Shown piece by piece: positions 1 through 8,718 of a DNA stretch of 44,931 nucleotides (positions are counted from its first letter, which is position 1; every line of letters begins with the position of its first letter). The notes under the pieces were generated by a model. The model had not been told where the DNA came from and did no database searches. It worked only from the letters and a program-made list of their open reading frames with translations. The translations under genes were made by a program, and so were the position numbers. The DNA comes from Acidimicrobiia bacterium (GTDB taxonomy: Bacteria > Actinomycetota > Acidimicrobiia > Acidimicrobiales > Bin134), in NCBI GenBank assembly GCA_009842675.1, contig VYEX01000031.1, forward strand, positions 1-44,931, written 5' to 3'.

Positions 1-2226
1 CCCTCCCTCCCCTACGACCCCGACTTCCAGCCACCCGACGAACCCGGCAAAGACCAGCTCCCCATCTCCCGGCGGAACTTCGTCGAGCTGTGTGAACAGC
101 TCACCGCCACCGACGAGCAGGCTTTCGAGGAACTCTGGCGACGCCTGGGCCTGTCCATCGACTGGAGCCTCACTTACGCCACCATCGACGAGCGCAGCCG
201 CCGAGCCTCCCAGCGGGCCTTCCTCCGCAACCTGGCCCGGGGCGAGGCCTACCAAAGCGAGGCCCCCAGCCTCTGGGACGTGACCTTCCGCACCGCAGTG
301 GCCCAGGCCGAGCTGGAAGACCGGGAGCGCCCCGGCGCCTACCACCGCCTGGCCTTCAAGCGCCCCGACGGCAGTGACCTGTTGATCGATACCACCCGCC
401 CGGAACTATTGGCCGCTTGTGTGGCCGTGGTGGCCCACCCCGACGACCAGCGCTACCAACCCCTGTTCGGCCAGACCATCACCACCCCACTGTTCAAGGC
501 GTCGGTGCCCATGGTGGCCCACGAGTTGGCCGACCCCGAAAAGGGCACCGGCTCGGCCATGATCTGCACTTTCGGCGACACCACCGACGTGACCTGGTGG
601 CGGGAGCTGGACCTGCCGGTGCGGGCCATCGTCGACCGAGGCGGCCGCATCGTGGCCGATACCCCCGACGGCGTCGACCCCGCTCCCTATGCCGAGATAG
701 CCGGGCGCACCATCCACGGGGCCCAGCAACGCATGGTCGAGCTCCTCACCGAGTCAGGCGAGCTGATCGGCGAGCCCCAGCCCATCACCCACCCGGTGAA
801 GTTCTTCGAGAAGGGCCAGCGCCCCCTCGAGATAGTCACCTCCCGCCAGTGGTACATCCGCAACGGCGGGCGCGACCAGGCCCTGCGCGACGCCCTCATC
901 CAGCGGGGCCGGGAGCTCAACTGGGTGCCCGAGCACATGCGGGTCCGCTATGAGAACTGGGTTGGCGGGTTGAACGGCGACTGGCTCATCAGCCGCCAGC
1001 GCTTCTTCGGCGTCCCCTTCCCCATCTGGTATCCGCTGGATGCCGACGGACAGCCCGACTTCGACCACCCCATCGCCGCCGACGAGGCCAGCCTCCCCAT
1101 CGACCCCTCCTCCGACAAACCTCCGGGCTACGCCGAAGACCAGCGGGACCTACCCGGCGGGTTTGCCGCCGACCCCGACGTGATGGACACCTGGGCCACC
1201 TCCTCACTGAGTCCCCAAATCGCCTGCTACTGGGAGGACGACCCCGACCTGTTCGAGCGCACCTTCCCCATGGATCTCCGTCCCCAGGCCCACGAAATCA
1301 TCCGCACTTGGCTGTTCGCCACTGTGACCCGGGCCCACTTCGAGCACGGCGGGTTGCCGTGGTCCACCGCGGCCATCTCCGGATGGGTGCTCGACCCCGA
1401 CCGCAAGAAGATGTCCAAGTCGAAGGGCAACGTAGTCACCCCCATGGACACTCTCGAGGCCTTCGGGGCCGACGCGCTGCGCTACTGGGCCTCCTCGGGA
1501 CGGCCCGGCACCGACACCGCATTCGAGGAGGGGCAGATGAAGGTGGGGCGGCGCTTGGCGGTGAAGATCCTCAACGCCAGCCGATTCGTGCTCGGCCAGG
1601 AGCCAGCTGCCGATGCCCAAGCCACCGAAACCCTCGACCGGGCCCTGCTTGCTCACTTGGCCGACCTGATCGACGACGCCACGGCCGCATTCGAAAAGGG
1701 CGACTACGCGCGAGCCCTGGAGAGCTCTGAGACCTCCTTCTGGTCGTTCACCGACGATTACCTGGAGCTGGTCAAGAACCGGGCCTACGGCGGCCGGGGC
1801 GGTGCGGCGGGCGAGTCGGCCCGCTACACCTTGGAGACCGCCCTCACCGCCTACCTCAAGCTGTTCGCCCCGTTCCTGCCCTATGTGACCGAAGAGGTGT
1901 GGTCGTGGTGGCAGGAGGGCTCGGTCCACCGTTCCCCCTGGCCCGACGGGGCCGAACTGCGGGGTGCGGCCGGCGATGTGAACCCCGAGGCCACGACAGT
2001 AGCGGCCGACGCCCTGCGGGAGATCCGCCGGATAAAGAGCGACGCCAAAGTGCGCCTGGCCACCGCGGTCACCACCGCCACCGTCACCGATACCGCCGAG
2101 CGGCTGGCCATCTTGGAGCAGGTGGCCGACGACGTGGCCGATGCCGGACGGTGTCGGGAGCTGCTCACCACGGTGGGCCCGGAGCTGTCGGTGACCGCGG
2201 AGCTGGAAACCGAGTCTGCGGCCTGA
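1..2226 (+). CDS. valS: Valine--tRNA ligase, C-terminal part (5' end outside window)
   Basis: Charges tRNA-Val with valine in the cytoplasm; class I synthetase. The reading frame is open from base 1, so the start codon and the HIGH motif lie upstream of the window. Visible are the editing (CP1) region with the TTRPE motif near bases 390-410, the catalytic KMSKSKGN loop at about 1408-1431, and the anticodon-binding domain after it. The segment around 130-165 (LGLSIDWSLTYATI) resembles the archaeal-type ValRS found in some actinobacteria rather than the common bacterial type, as far as I can judge from memory of the families. There is no long C-terminal coiled coil; the protein ends shortly after the anticodon-binding region. 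The stop is 1 bp before modA, so read-through transcription into modABC is possible. Identity is very sure; the archaeal-type subclass is less so. Confidence 0.95.
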   Translation, partial: PSLPYDPDFQPPDEPGKDQLPISRRNFVELCEQLTATDEQAFEELWRRLGLSIDWSLTYATIDERSRRASQRAFLRNLARGEAYQSEAPSLWDVTFRTAVAQAELEDRERPGAYHRLAFKRPDGSDLLIDTTRPELLAACVAVVAHPDDQRYQPLFGQTITTPLFKASVPMVAHELADPEKGTGSAMICTFGDTTDVTWWRELDLPVRAIVDRGGRIVADTPDGVDPAPYAEIAGRTIHGAQQRMVELLTESGELIGEPQPITHPVKFFEKGQRPLEIVTSRQWYIRNGGRDQALRDALIQRGRELNWVPEHMRVRYENWVGGLNGDWLISRQRFFGVPFPIWYPLDADGQPDFDHPIAADEASLPIDPSSDKPPGYAEDQRDLPGGFAADPDVMDTWATSSLSPQIACYWEDDPDLFERTFPMDLRPQAHEIIRTWLFATVTRAHFEHGGLPWSTAAISGWVLDPDRKKMSKSKGNVVTPMDTLEAFGADALRYWASSGRPGTDTAFEEGQMKVGRRLAVKILNASRFVLGQEPAADAQATETLDRALLAHLADLIDDATAAFEKGDYARALESSETSFWSFTDDYLELVKNRAYGGRGGAAGESARYTLETALTAYLKLFAPFLPYVTEEVWSWWQEGSVHRSPWPDGAELRGAAGDVNPEATTVAADALREIRRIKSDAKVRLATAVTTATVTDTAERLAILEQVADDVADAGRCRELLTTVGPELSVTAELETESAA

Positions 2227-2227
2227 C

Positions 2228-2962
2228 ATGCGCACACTGGGCCTCGGTGTTCTGGCCGGGGTTCTTGCCTGGTTGGTGACAGGATGCGGGGGTGGAGGAG
2301 AAACCACCGTGACGGTGTACGCGGCAGCGTCGCTGTCGGAGGCGTTCGAGGACCTGGCCACCGAGTATGAGTCCGCCAACCCCGATGTCGACGTGAAGCT
2401 CAACTTCGCGGGCAGCGCCCGGCTGGCGGCTCAGATCAGCGCCGGTGCCCGGGCCGACGTGTTCGCGTCGGCCAACGCCGCCACCATGAGTCGCGTTGTG
2501 GCCGAGGGGCGCACCGCCACACCGCCTGTCTTGTTCGCCCGCAACCGACTGGCTTTGGTGGTGCCGATCGACAATCCCGGCAACGTGACAGGGCTGGAAG
2601 ACCTGTCCGATGACGGCCTGGTATTGGCAGTGTGTGCTCCCGAGGTGCCTTGCGGTGCCCTCGCGCGGGCCGTGCTGTTGGACGCCGGGGTTAACCCCGA
2701 CGCCGACACCGAGGAAACAAGCGTGCGGGCTGTGCTCACCAAGGTGACGCTGGGCGAGGCCGATGCCGGGCTGGTGTATACCACCGACGTGGCGGCCGGT
2801 GGTGACAAAGTGGCCTCAGTGCCCCTTGGCCCCCAGATCAGGTTCAACGACTACCCAGTGGCCGCAGTCAGCGATCGGGCGGCAGCCGCTGACTTCGTGG
2901 ACTTTGTCCTCGGGCCTGACGGCCAGCGCATTCTCCTCAGCCACGGATTCGATTCCCCATGA
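2228..2962 (+). CDS. modA: Molybdate ABC transporter substrate-binding lipoprotein
   Basis: Periplasmic-type binding protein that captures molybdate or tungstate outside the membrane and hands it to ModB. The 244-residue product starts with a short signal sequence and a lipobox ending LVTGC (Cys about residue 20), so it is probably lipid-anchored. The mature N-terminus reads VTVYAAASLSEAF, the classic ModA opening, and is followed by the LNFAGSARLAAQI stretch and the GARADVFASAN segment that help form the oxyanion site. The ATG lies 1 bp after the valS stop, and the 3' end overlaps modB by 4 bp (ATGA). No Mo-responsive ModE gene is visible nearby. Start and family are well supported. Confidence 0.94.
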   Translation: MRTLGLGVLAGVLAWLVTGCGGGGETTVTVYAAASLSEAFEDLATEYESANPDVDVKLNFAGSARLAAQISAGARADVFASANAATMSRVVAEGRTATPPVLFARNRLALVVPIDNPGNVTGLEDLSDDGLVLAVCAPEVPCGALARAVLLDAGVNPDADTEETSVRAVLTKVTLGEADAGLVYTTDVAAGGDKVASVPLGPQIRFNDYPVAAVSDRAAAADFVDFVLGPDGQRILLSHGFDSP

Positions 2963-3813
2963 CCGACCGTCCCGCCTCCAAAGAGCCGAATCGCCGGCCG
3001 CCAATAGCGATCTTGATGATGGCCGTCATCGCCGTGACCGTCCTGGCGCTGCCCCTGGTGGGCCTGTTGCAGCGGACGCCGTGGTCGTCGCTGGGCACCA
3101 CGCTCGGCGAAGCCGCCACTTTGGAAGCCCTCCGGGTGTCGGTGGTGGTGTCGCTTCTGGCCGCGGCGTTATCGGTGGCACTCGGGCTTCCGCTGGCCTG
3201 GGTGTTGGCCCGTCTGTCGTTCCGAGGCCGGGCGCTGGTGCGGGCCGTGGTGCTGCTGCCCATGGTGCTGCCCCCGGTGGTGGGCGGCATCGCCCTGTTC
3301 TTTGCCCTTGGTCGCCGGGGGCTTGTCGGCCGGGCGCTGCACAACTGGTTCGGCCTCGACACCCTCATCGGCACCACCGCGGGTGCGGTGATCGCCGCCG
3401 CTTTCGTGTCGATGCCGTTCTTTGTGATCACTGCCGAGGCCGGCTTGCGCCAGCTCGACCCCCGGCTGGAGTCGGCAGCCTCCACCCTGGGGGCCGGGCG
3501 CTGGACTGTGCTGCGCCGGATCACTCTGCCGCTGCTGGCCCCGTCGCTGGCCGCCGGAGCCACTCTGTCGTGGGCCCGAGCCCTGGGCGAGTTCGGGGCC
3601 ACCATTACCTTCGCCGGCAACCATCCGGGCCGCACCCGCACGCTGCCGCTGGCCATCGCCCAGGCCAACGAGGCCGGCCAGCCCGAGGCGGCCATCGCCA
3701 TGTCGGTGCTGCTCATTGGAGTGTCCCTGCTCATCCTCATCGGCCTGCGCCACCGCTGGATCGCCCCCCGCACCAGCCAGCCCGATGACTCCCCAAAGTC
3801 GTCCCCGTCATGA
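2959..3813 (+). CDS. modB: Molybdate ABC transporter permease
   Basis: Integral membrane subunit of the ModABC importer. The 284-residue protein has several hydrophobic segments (for example near residues 15-35, 55-80 and 90-115) and the conserved cytoplasmic EAA-type loop near residues 190-215 (ESAASTLGAGRWTVLRRITLPLL), which contacts the ATPase ModC. The length is typical for ModB of actinobacteria. It overlaps modA upstream and modC downstream, each by a 4-bp ATGA junction, which points to translational coupling in one operon. A sulfate permease (CysT/CysW) is the nearest alternative family; neighbours with ModA and a TOBE-containing ModC favour molybdate. Confidence 0.93.
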   Translation: MTDRPASKEPNRRPPIAILMMAVIAVTVLALPLVGLLQRTPWSSLGTTLGEAATLEALRVSVVVSLLAAALSVALGLPLAWVLARLSFRGRALVRAVVLLPMVLPPVVGGIALFFALGRRGLVGRALHNWFGLDTLIGTTAGAVIAAAFVSMPFFVITAEAGLRQLDPRLESAASTLGAGRWTVLRRITLPLLAPSLAAGATLSWARALGEFGATITFAGNHPGRTRTLPLAIAQANEAGQPEAAIAMSVLLIGVSLLILIGLRHRWIAPRTSQPDDSPKSSPS

Positions 3814-4850
3814 GCATCCAAGCCGAGATCCAGGCCGCCACCGGAGGCTTCGCCATCCAAGCCGAGTTCGACGCCCCCCAAGGAAGCTGCACTGCCATTG
3901 TCGGTCCCAACGGGGCGGGCAAGACCACATTGATCCATGCGCTGGCCGGATTGATCCCCCTTCAGAAGGGCAGGATCGTGTTGGCCGGCCAACTGGTCGA
4001 CGACGCCACTCAGGGAGTTCACGTTCCCTCCAACCGCCGTCCCATCGCCCTGCACAGCCAGCACAACCTGCTGTTTCCCCACCTCAGCGTGGTGGACAAC
4101 GTGGCGTTCGGTCCGCAGTGCTCGGGCCTGTCCACCCGTCTGGCCCGCCAACGAGCTGAGGAGTGGCTGCACAAGGTCGGGCTGGCCGACATGGCCGAGC
4201 TACGTCCCGCGCAGCTCTCCGGCGGTCAGGCCCAGCGGGTGGGTTTGGCTCGGGCCGCGGCCTGCCAGCCAGACGTGCTGCTGCTCGACGAATCCCTGGC
4301 CTCCCTCGACGCTGAGACCCGCACCGACGTGCGCCACTTGTTGGCCGACATTCCCGCCACCCGAGTGCTGATCACCCACGACCCGGTGGAAGCCCGGGTG
4401 CTGGCCGATCAACTCTTGGTGATGGAGAGGGGGGAGATCGTGCAGACCGGCACCCCCGAGGAGGTAACCGCCGACCCCCGAACTCCGTGGACCGCCGGGC
4501 TTTTGGACATCAACCTGCTTACCGGGCAGGCCATCGGCACCCATGTTGCCCTCGACTGCGGGCTGGCCCTGACCACAGCCACCCCCATGACCGGGCCGGT
4601 GCTGGTCACTTTCTCCCCCGCGGCCGTAACTCTGTCAACAGCCGAGCCCCACACCAGTGCCCGCAACACTTGGCAAGCCGAAGTGGCCCGAATACAGCCG
4701 GAGAGCGACCGCGTACGAGTGCTTTTGGGCGCACCTGCGCCCTGCCATGTATGGGTCACTCCTCAGGCCGCCAACGAGTTGGGCCTGAGCGCCGGAACGC
4801 GGTGCTGGGCCGCCCTCAAAGCCACCGAATTGACCGTCCGAGAGGCTTAA
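3810..4850 (+). CDS. modC: Molybdate ABC transporter ATPase with TOBE-like C-terminus
   Basis: Cytoplasmic ATPase that powers molybdate import. The 346-residue protein shows Walker A GPNGAGKTT (residues 32-40), Q-loop Gln84, signature LSGGQAQR (136-143), Walker B LLLDE (about 157-161) and switch His190. The region after about residue 225 is the extra C-terminal part, probably a TOBE/MOP oxyanion-sensing domain (for instance around residues 270-345), which in known ModC proteins senses molybdate. The start codon overlaps modB by 4 bp. The stop is followed at once by a CG-rich palindrome (4851-4864). The family is sure; a general ABC sulfate/thiosulfate ATPase is the only realistic alternative. 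Confidence 0.93.
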   Translation: MSIQAEIQAATGGFAIQAEFDAPQGSCTAIVGPNGAGKTTLIHALAGLIPLQKGRIVLAGQLVDDATQGVHVPSNRRPIALHSQHNLLFPHLSVVDNVAFGPQCSGLSTRLARQRAEEWLHKVGLADMAELRPAQLSGGQAQRVGLARAAACQPDVLLLDESLASLDAETRTDVRHLLADIPATRVLITHDPVEARVLADQLLVMERGEIVQTGTPEEVTADPRTPWTAGLLDINLLTGQAIGTHVALDCGLALTTATPMTGPVLVTFSPAAVTLSTAEPHTSARNTWQAEVARIQPESDRVRVLLGAPAPCHVWVTPQAANELGLSAGTRCWAALKATELTVREA

Positions 4851-4864
4851 TCCGCGCGCGCGGA
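4851..4864. terminator. CG-rich perfect palindrome after modC
   Basis: A 14-bp perfect palindrome (TCCGCGCGCGCGGA) begins right after the modC TAA and is followed by another CGCGCGCG run. There is no T-tract, so an intrinsic terminator is only a possibility; as a hairpin its loop would be very tight. It could equally be low-complexity GC sequence. Confidence 0.25.
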
Positions 4865-4951
4865 CGCGCGCGACAAAGAGCCTTCTGGGGCACCTTGGGA
4901 AATTACTTGGGAACGAAATCCCTGGTCAGAGCGTCGCGCCCAAGAAGTTCA

Positions 4952-4981
4952 TTGATGAAGTTTCCCCTTTGTAATTACACT
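4952..4981 (+). promoter_or_regulatory. Candidate nrdA promoter with overlapping palindrome
   Basis: TTGATG (4952-4957) and TACACT (4976-4981) are separated by 18 bp and lie 44 bp upstream of the nrdA ATG. A perfect 10-bp palindrome TGTAATTACA (4970-4979) covers the proposed -10 region, and GAAGTT/AACTTC repeats flank it. I do not see a convincing match to the NrdR box consensus, so the regulator is unknown. Direct repeats TTGGGAA at 4895 and 4907 lie further upstream. Confidence 0.35.
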
Positions 4982-5024
4982 TTGAGAACTTCGCTCTGGC
5001 AAGCCTCATCCGCAGGGGGGACTG

Positions 5025-7445
5025 ATGACACTCATACAGGAGCCACTGGCCGCTGTAGGCAGCAACGGTGCCGACCCCGCCCAAAATGGTGCCAGTCCGA
5101 CCGGAATGCGGGTGCGCAAGCGCAACGGCGAGTTGGAACCGGTAGACGTCAACAAGATCGTCAACGCGGTCGCCCGCTGCGCCGAGGGACTGGTAGGCGT
5201 CGACCCGATGCGGGTGGCCACTCGAACCATCTCCGCTCTGGCCGACGGGGCCACTACCCGAGAGCTCGACGAGCTGTCCATCCGCACCGCGGCCGGGCTG
5301 ATCGTCACCGAACCCAACTACTCCAAACTGGCCGCCCGGCTCCTGTCCACCTGCATCGACAAAGAAGTCCGCAACCAGAACATCCCCTGGTTCACCGAGT
5401 CGATCAAGACCGGCCACAGCTTGGACCTGATCAGCGATGAGACTCTCGACTTCGCTGAGAAATACGCCCCTGCCCTGAACGCCTCCATCAGCTCGCTGCG
5501 CGACCGGAACTTCGAGTTCTTCGGCCTGCGGACGGTGTACGACCGCTACCTGCTGCGCCATCCCGACACCCGCCAGGTGATCGAAACCCCTCAGTACTTC
5601 TTCTTGCGGGTGGCCTGTGGCCTATCGGCCGACGCCGACGAGGCCATCGCCTTCTACGACCTGATGAGCTCGCTGGCCTACCTCCCGTCGAGCCCCACGC
5701 TGTTCAACTCCGGTACCGCCCACCCGCAGATGTCGTCGTGCTACCTACTCGACTCTCCCGAGGACAGCCTTGAGGGCATCTACCAGCGCTACACCGACAT
5801 CGCCCGGCTCTCGAAGTTCGCCGGCGGCATCGGCGTGGCCTGGCACCGCATCCGCTCCAAGGGATCGCTCATCAAGGGCACCAACGGCCTGTCCAACGGC
5901 ATCGTGCCGTGGCTCAAGACCTTGGACAGTTCGGTGGCCGCCGTCAACCAGGGGGGCAAGCGCAAGGGCGCGGCTTGCGTATACCTGGAGACCTGGCACG
6001 CCGACATCGAGGACTTCTTGGAGCTCAAAGAGAACACTGGCGACCACAACCGCCGGGCCCACAACCTCAATCTGGCCAACTGGGTTCCCGACCTGTTCAT
6101 GGAACGAGTGGAACAGGACTGGCAGTGGTCGTTGTTCGACCCCAAGAAGGTCCCCCACTTCACCGACCTCTACGGGGATGAGTTCCGGGAGGCTTACGCA
6201 GAAGCCGAGGCTGCCGGGCTGTATGAGCGCCAGCTCCCCGCCCGCCAGCTCTACAGCCGCATGATGCGGTGCCTGGCCCAGACTGGCAACGGCTGGATGA
6301 CCTTCAAAGACGCCTCCAACCTGCGATGCAACCAAACCGGCCAAGAGGGCCGAACCGTGCACCTGTCCAACCTGTGCACCGAGATCATCGAGGTAACCAG
6401 CGCCGATGAGACCGCAGTATGCAACCTAGGTTCGGTCAACCTCGGGGCCTTCGTCGACACCGACACCGGCGAGATGGACTTCGAGCGGCTCGGCAGCGTC
6501 GTCCGAAGCGTGGTGCCCTTCTTGGACCGGGTAATCGACATCAACTTCTATCCCACCTCCGAGGCGGCCAACTCCAACGCCAAATGGCGCCCAGTGGGCC
6601 TGGGCCTGATGGGCCTCCAAGACGTGTTCTTCCATCTGGCCATGCCCTTTGACAGCGACGAGGCCCGCCGACTGTCGGCCCGCATCTCCGAGGAGATCTA
6701 TTTCAACGCCTTGTGGGCCTCTACCGAGCTGGCCGAGAAGCACGGACCCCATTCGGCGTTCCCCGAGACCCGGGCGGCCAGCGGCCAGCTCCAATTCGAC
6801 CTGTGGGGCAAGGAGTCCTCCGATCCGGCCCGGTGGCAAACGCTGCGGGACCGAATCGCCGAGCACGGCCTCCGCAACTCCCTGCTCATCGCCATCGCCC
6901 CCACCGCCACCATCGCCTCCATCGCCGGGTGCTACGAGTGCATCGAGCCCCAGGTGTCCAATCTGTTCAAGCGGGAGACCCTCTCCGGCGAGTTCTTGCA
7001 GATCAACCGCTATCTGGTCAGCGATCTCCAAGAGTTGGGCCTGTGGGACGACCAGATGATCGCCGATGTAAAGCGGTCCGAGGGCTCGGTGGCCGACATC
7101 GAGCGCATCCCCGACGGCCTCAAGGCGGTGTACCGCACTGCGTGGGAACTCCCCCAGCGCTCGCTCATCGACATGGCCGCCGACCGGGGGGCATTCATCG
7201 ACCAGTCCCAGTCGCTCAACTTGTTCATGGAGTCGCCCACCATCGGCAAGCTCAGCTCTATGTACTCGCACGCTTGGAAGTCAGGGCTGAAAACCACCTA
7301 CTACCTGAGATCCCGACCGGCCACCCGGATCAACCAGACCACCACCGGCGGCACTCCCACAGTCCCTGCATCTGCCCCAGTAACCGACGCCGAGGCGGTG
7401 GCCTGCTCCCTGGAAAACCCCGAGACCTGTGAGGCATGCGAATAA
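5025..7445 (+). CDS. nrdA: Class I ribonucleoside-diphosphate reductase, large subunit
   Basis: Reduces ribonucleoside diphosphates to deoxyribonucleotides together with NrdB. The 806-residue protein has an N-terminal ATP-cone (about residues 25-115, starting MRVRKRNGELEPVDVNKI), which gives dATP/ATP control of overall activity. Catalytic-site motifs are visible: SSCYLLD (first redox Cys), NLCTEI (thiyl-radical Cys and catalytic Glu) and AVCNLGSVNLG (second redox Cys). The C-terminal tail ends C-x2-C (Cys802, Cys805), the shuttle pair reduced by thioredoxin or glutaredoxin. The ATG follows a G-rich ribosome-binding stretch (AGGGGGG). It overlaps the nrdB start. Presence of the ATP-cone and the partner radical protein fit class Ia rather than NrdEF class Ib. 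Confidence 0.95.
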   Translation: MTLIQEPLAAVGSNGADPAQNGASPTGMRVRKRNGELEPVDVNKIVNAVARCAEGLVGVDPMRVATRTISALADGATTRELDELSIRTAAGLIVTEPNYSKLAARLLSTCIDKEVRNQNIPWFTESIKTGHSLDLISDETLDFAEKYAPALNASISSLRDRNFEFFGLRTVYDRYLLRHPDTRQVIETPQYFFLRVACGLSADADEAIAFYDLMSSLAYLPSSPTLFNSGTAHPQMSSCYLLDSPEDSLEGIYQRYTDIARLSKFAGGIGVAWHRIRSKGSLIKGTNGLSNGIVPWLKTLDSSVAAVNQGGKRKGAACVYLETWHADIEDFLELKENTGDHNRRAHNLNLANWVPDLFMERVEQDWQWSLFDPKKVPHFTDLYGDEFREAYAEAEAAGLYERQLPARQLYSRMMRCLAQTGNGWMTFKDASNLRCNQTGQEGRTVHLSNLCTEIIEVTSADETAVCNLGSVNLGAFVDTDTGEMDFERLGSVVRSVVPFLDRVIDINFYPTSEAANSNAKWRPVGLGLMGLQDVFFHLAMPFDSDEARRLSARISEEIYFNALWASTELAEKHGPHSAFPETRAASGQLQFDLWGKESSDPARWQTLRDRIAEHGLRNSLLIAIAPTATIASIAGCYECIEPQVSNLFKRETLSGEFLQINRYLVSDLQELGLWDDQMIADVKRSEGSVADIERIPDGLKAVYRTAWELPQRSLIDMAADRGAFIDQSQSLNLFMESPTIGKLSSMYSHAWKSGLKTTYYLRSRPATRINQTTTGGTPTVPASAPVTDAEAVACSLENPETCEACE

Positions 7446-8542
7446 TGGCTCTGGCAGAAACCCCATTTATTGAAGAAGACCTGGGCCTCAACCCGACATC
7501 AGATCCGACGCCTCCGGCACCTGCGACGACTCCAGCCCTAGGGCGGATCCTTGATCCCGGCTTCAAGCTGACGCTTCGCCCCATGCGCTATCCCCAGTTC
7601 TTCGACATGTACCGCGACGCCATCAAGAACACCTGGACGGTGGATGAAATCGACTTCTCCGATGACTTGGTCGATCTGGAGCGAACTCTGCTGCCGGCCG
7701 AGAAGCATCTGGTCAACCGGCTGGTGGCGTTCTTCGCCACCGGCGACTCCATCGTGGCCAACAACCTGGTGCTGAACCTCTATAAACACGTCAACGCCCC
7801 CGAGGCTCGGATGTATCTGTCCCGGCAGCTCTACGAGGAGGCGCTGCACGTCCAGTTCTACCTGACCCTGCTCGACAACTACATCCCCGACCTCGACGAG
7901 CGGGAGGCCGCGTTCGCCGCCATCGACAACATTCCCTCCATTCGCAAAAAGGCCGAGTTCTGCTTCCGGTGGATGAACTCGATGGACGACATCGACCAGT
8001 GCGACACCCCTCAGCAGCGCCGTCAGTTCCTGTTGAATTTGATCTGCTTCGCCACCTGCATCGAGGGGCTGTTCTTCTTCGCGGCGTTCGCCTACGTGTA
8101 CTTCTTGCGGTCCAAGGGGTTGTTGAACGGGCTGGCCGCCGGCACCAACTGGGTGTTCCGCGATGAGAGCTGTCACATGAACTTCGCCCTTGAGGTGGTG
8201 AACACAGTTCGGGCCGAGGAGCCCGAACTGTTCGACACCGAACTCAGCGAGCAGGTCACCACCATGATCTGCGAGGCAGTCGACTGCGAGTACCAATTCG
8301 CCGAGGATCTGCTCGGCCAGGGCGTGCTCGGCATGTCGGTGGCCGACACCCGCCGCTACCTGGAGTTCGTGGCCGACCAGCGCCTCAGCCAATTGGGTCT
8401 TCCCAAACAGTTCGGTGCCAAGAACCCGTTCTCGTTCATGGAACTCCAAGATGTGCAGGAGCTGACCAACTTCTTCGAACGAACCGTGGCCTCCTACCAA
8501 GTGGGTGTCGAGGGCGACGTCGCCTTCGACGAGGACTTCTAA
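7445..8542 (+). CDS. nrdB: Class Ia ribonucleotide reductase, radical-carrying small subunit
   Basis: Houses the di-metal site and tyrosyl radical that start catalysis in NrdA. I choose the ATG at 7445, which shares its A with the nrdA TAA stop (TAATG) and has GAGG about 10 bp upstream; an ATG at 7436 in the same frame has no spacing for a ribosome site. The 365-residue protein carries all expected ligands: Asp101, Glu132, His135, Glu207, Glu241, His244, plus radical Tyr139 placed four residues after His135. The surrounding sequence (VAFFATGDSIVANNL) looks closer to eukaryotic R2 than to E. coli NrdB. The radical Tyr argues against the Mn/Fe class Ic type. A short hairpin follows the stop. 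Confidence 0.95.
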   Translation: MALAETPFIEEDLGLNPTSDPTPPAPATTPALGRILDPGFKLTLRPMRYPQFFDMYRDAIKNTWTVDEIDFSDDLVDLERTLLPAEKHLVNRLVAFFATGDSIVANNLVLNLYKHVNAPEARMYLSRQLYEEALHVQFYLTLLDNYIPDLDEREAAFAAIDNIPSIRKKAEFCFRWMNSMDDIDQCDTPQQRRQFLLNLICFATCIEGLFFFAAFAYVYFLRSKGLLNGLAAGTNWVFRDESCHMNFALEVVNTVRAEEPELFDTELSEQVTTMICEAVDCEYQFAEDLLGQGVLGMSVADTRRYLEFVADQRLSQLGLPKQFGAKNPFSFMELQDVQELTNFFERTVASYQVGVEGDVAFDEDF

Positions 8543-8550
8543 CCGGCATC

Positions 8551-8563
8551 GCCCCTCCGGGGC
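8551..8563 (+). terminator. Small hairpin after nrdB
   Basis: GCCCC-TCC-GGGGC forms a 5-bp GC stem 8 bp after the nrdB stop. There is no T-tract. It lies in the convergent gap between nrdB and the histidine kinase gene. Confidence 0.35.
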
Positions 8564-8597
8564 GCCCTTCGGCGACAGACCGTTGCTGGCTTCATCT

Positions 8598-8718
8598 GTT
8601 GGCTGGACGCGCTGCGCCCCTGGGCCGGAGGGGGACGGCCCAGGGGCGCACTTACCCTGTTGAGGGATCTTCTATCAGGCTACGGGCACGGCGTGGATTC
8701 TGGGTGGATGCTGTAGGT
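8598..8718 (-). repeat. 121-bp 3'-end repeat, copy A (kinase tail + terminator)
   Basis: This stretch aligns over its whole length with 10705-10825. On the minus strand each copy contains, in order, codons for TYSIHPES-x-PC plus one residue, a stop codon, about 30 less conserved bases, a long GC hairpin and a conserved flank (GTTGGC-GGACG-GCTGCG read on plus). The most conserved parts are the hairpin and the coding tail. Copy A makes the last residues of the histidine kinase. It is best read as the 3' remnant of a second copy of the lipoprotein gene fused to the kinase gene. Confidence 0.85.
8613..8650 (-). terminator. Strong GC hairpin downstream of the kinase gene
   Basis: A perfect 14-bp stem (8613-8626 with 8637-8650, core GCGCCCCTGGGCC) with a 10-base loop lies about 30 bp after the kinase stop on the minus strand. 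No T-run follows, so termination without Rho is plausible but not typical. The same hairpin recurs after the lipoprotein gene. Confidence 0.6.

Noticed and set aside
1204..2403. Long antisense frame opposite valS
   Set aside because: A shadow of a GC-rich coding strand; the sense frame is a clear ValRS.
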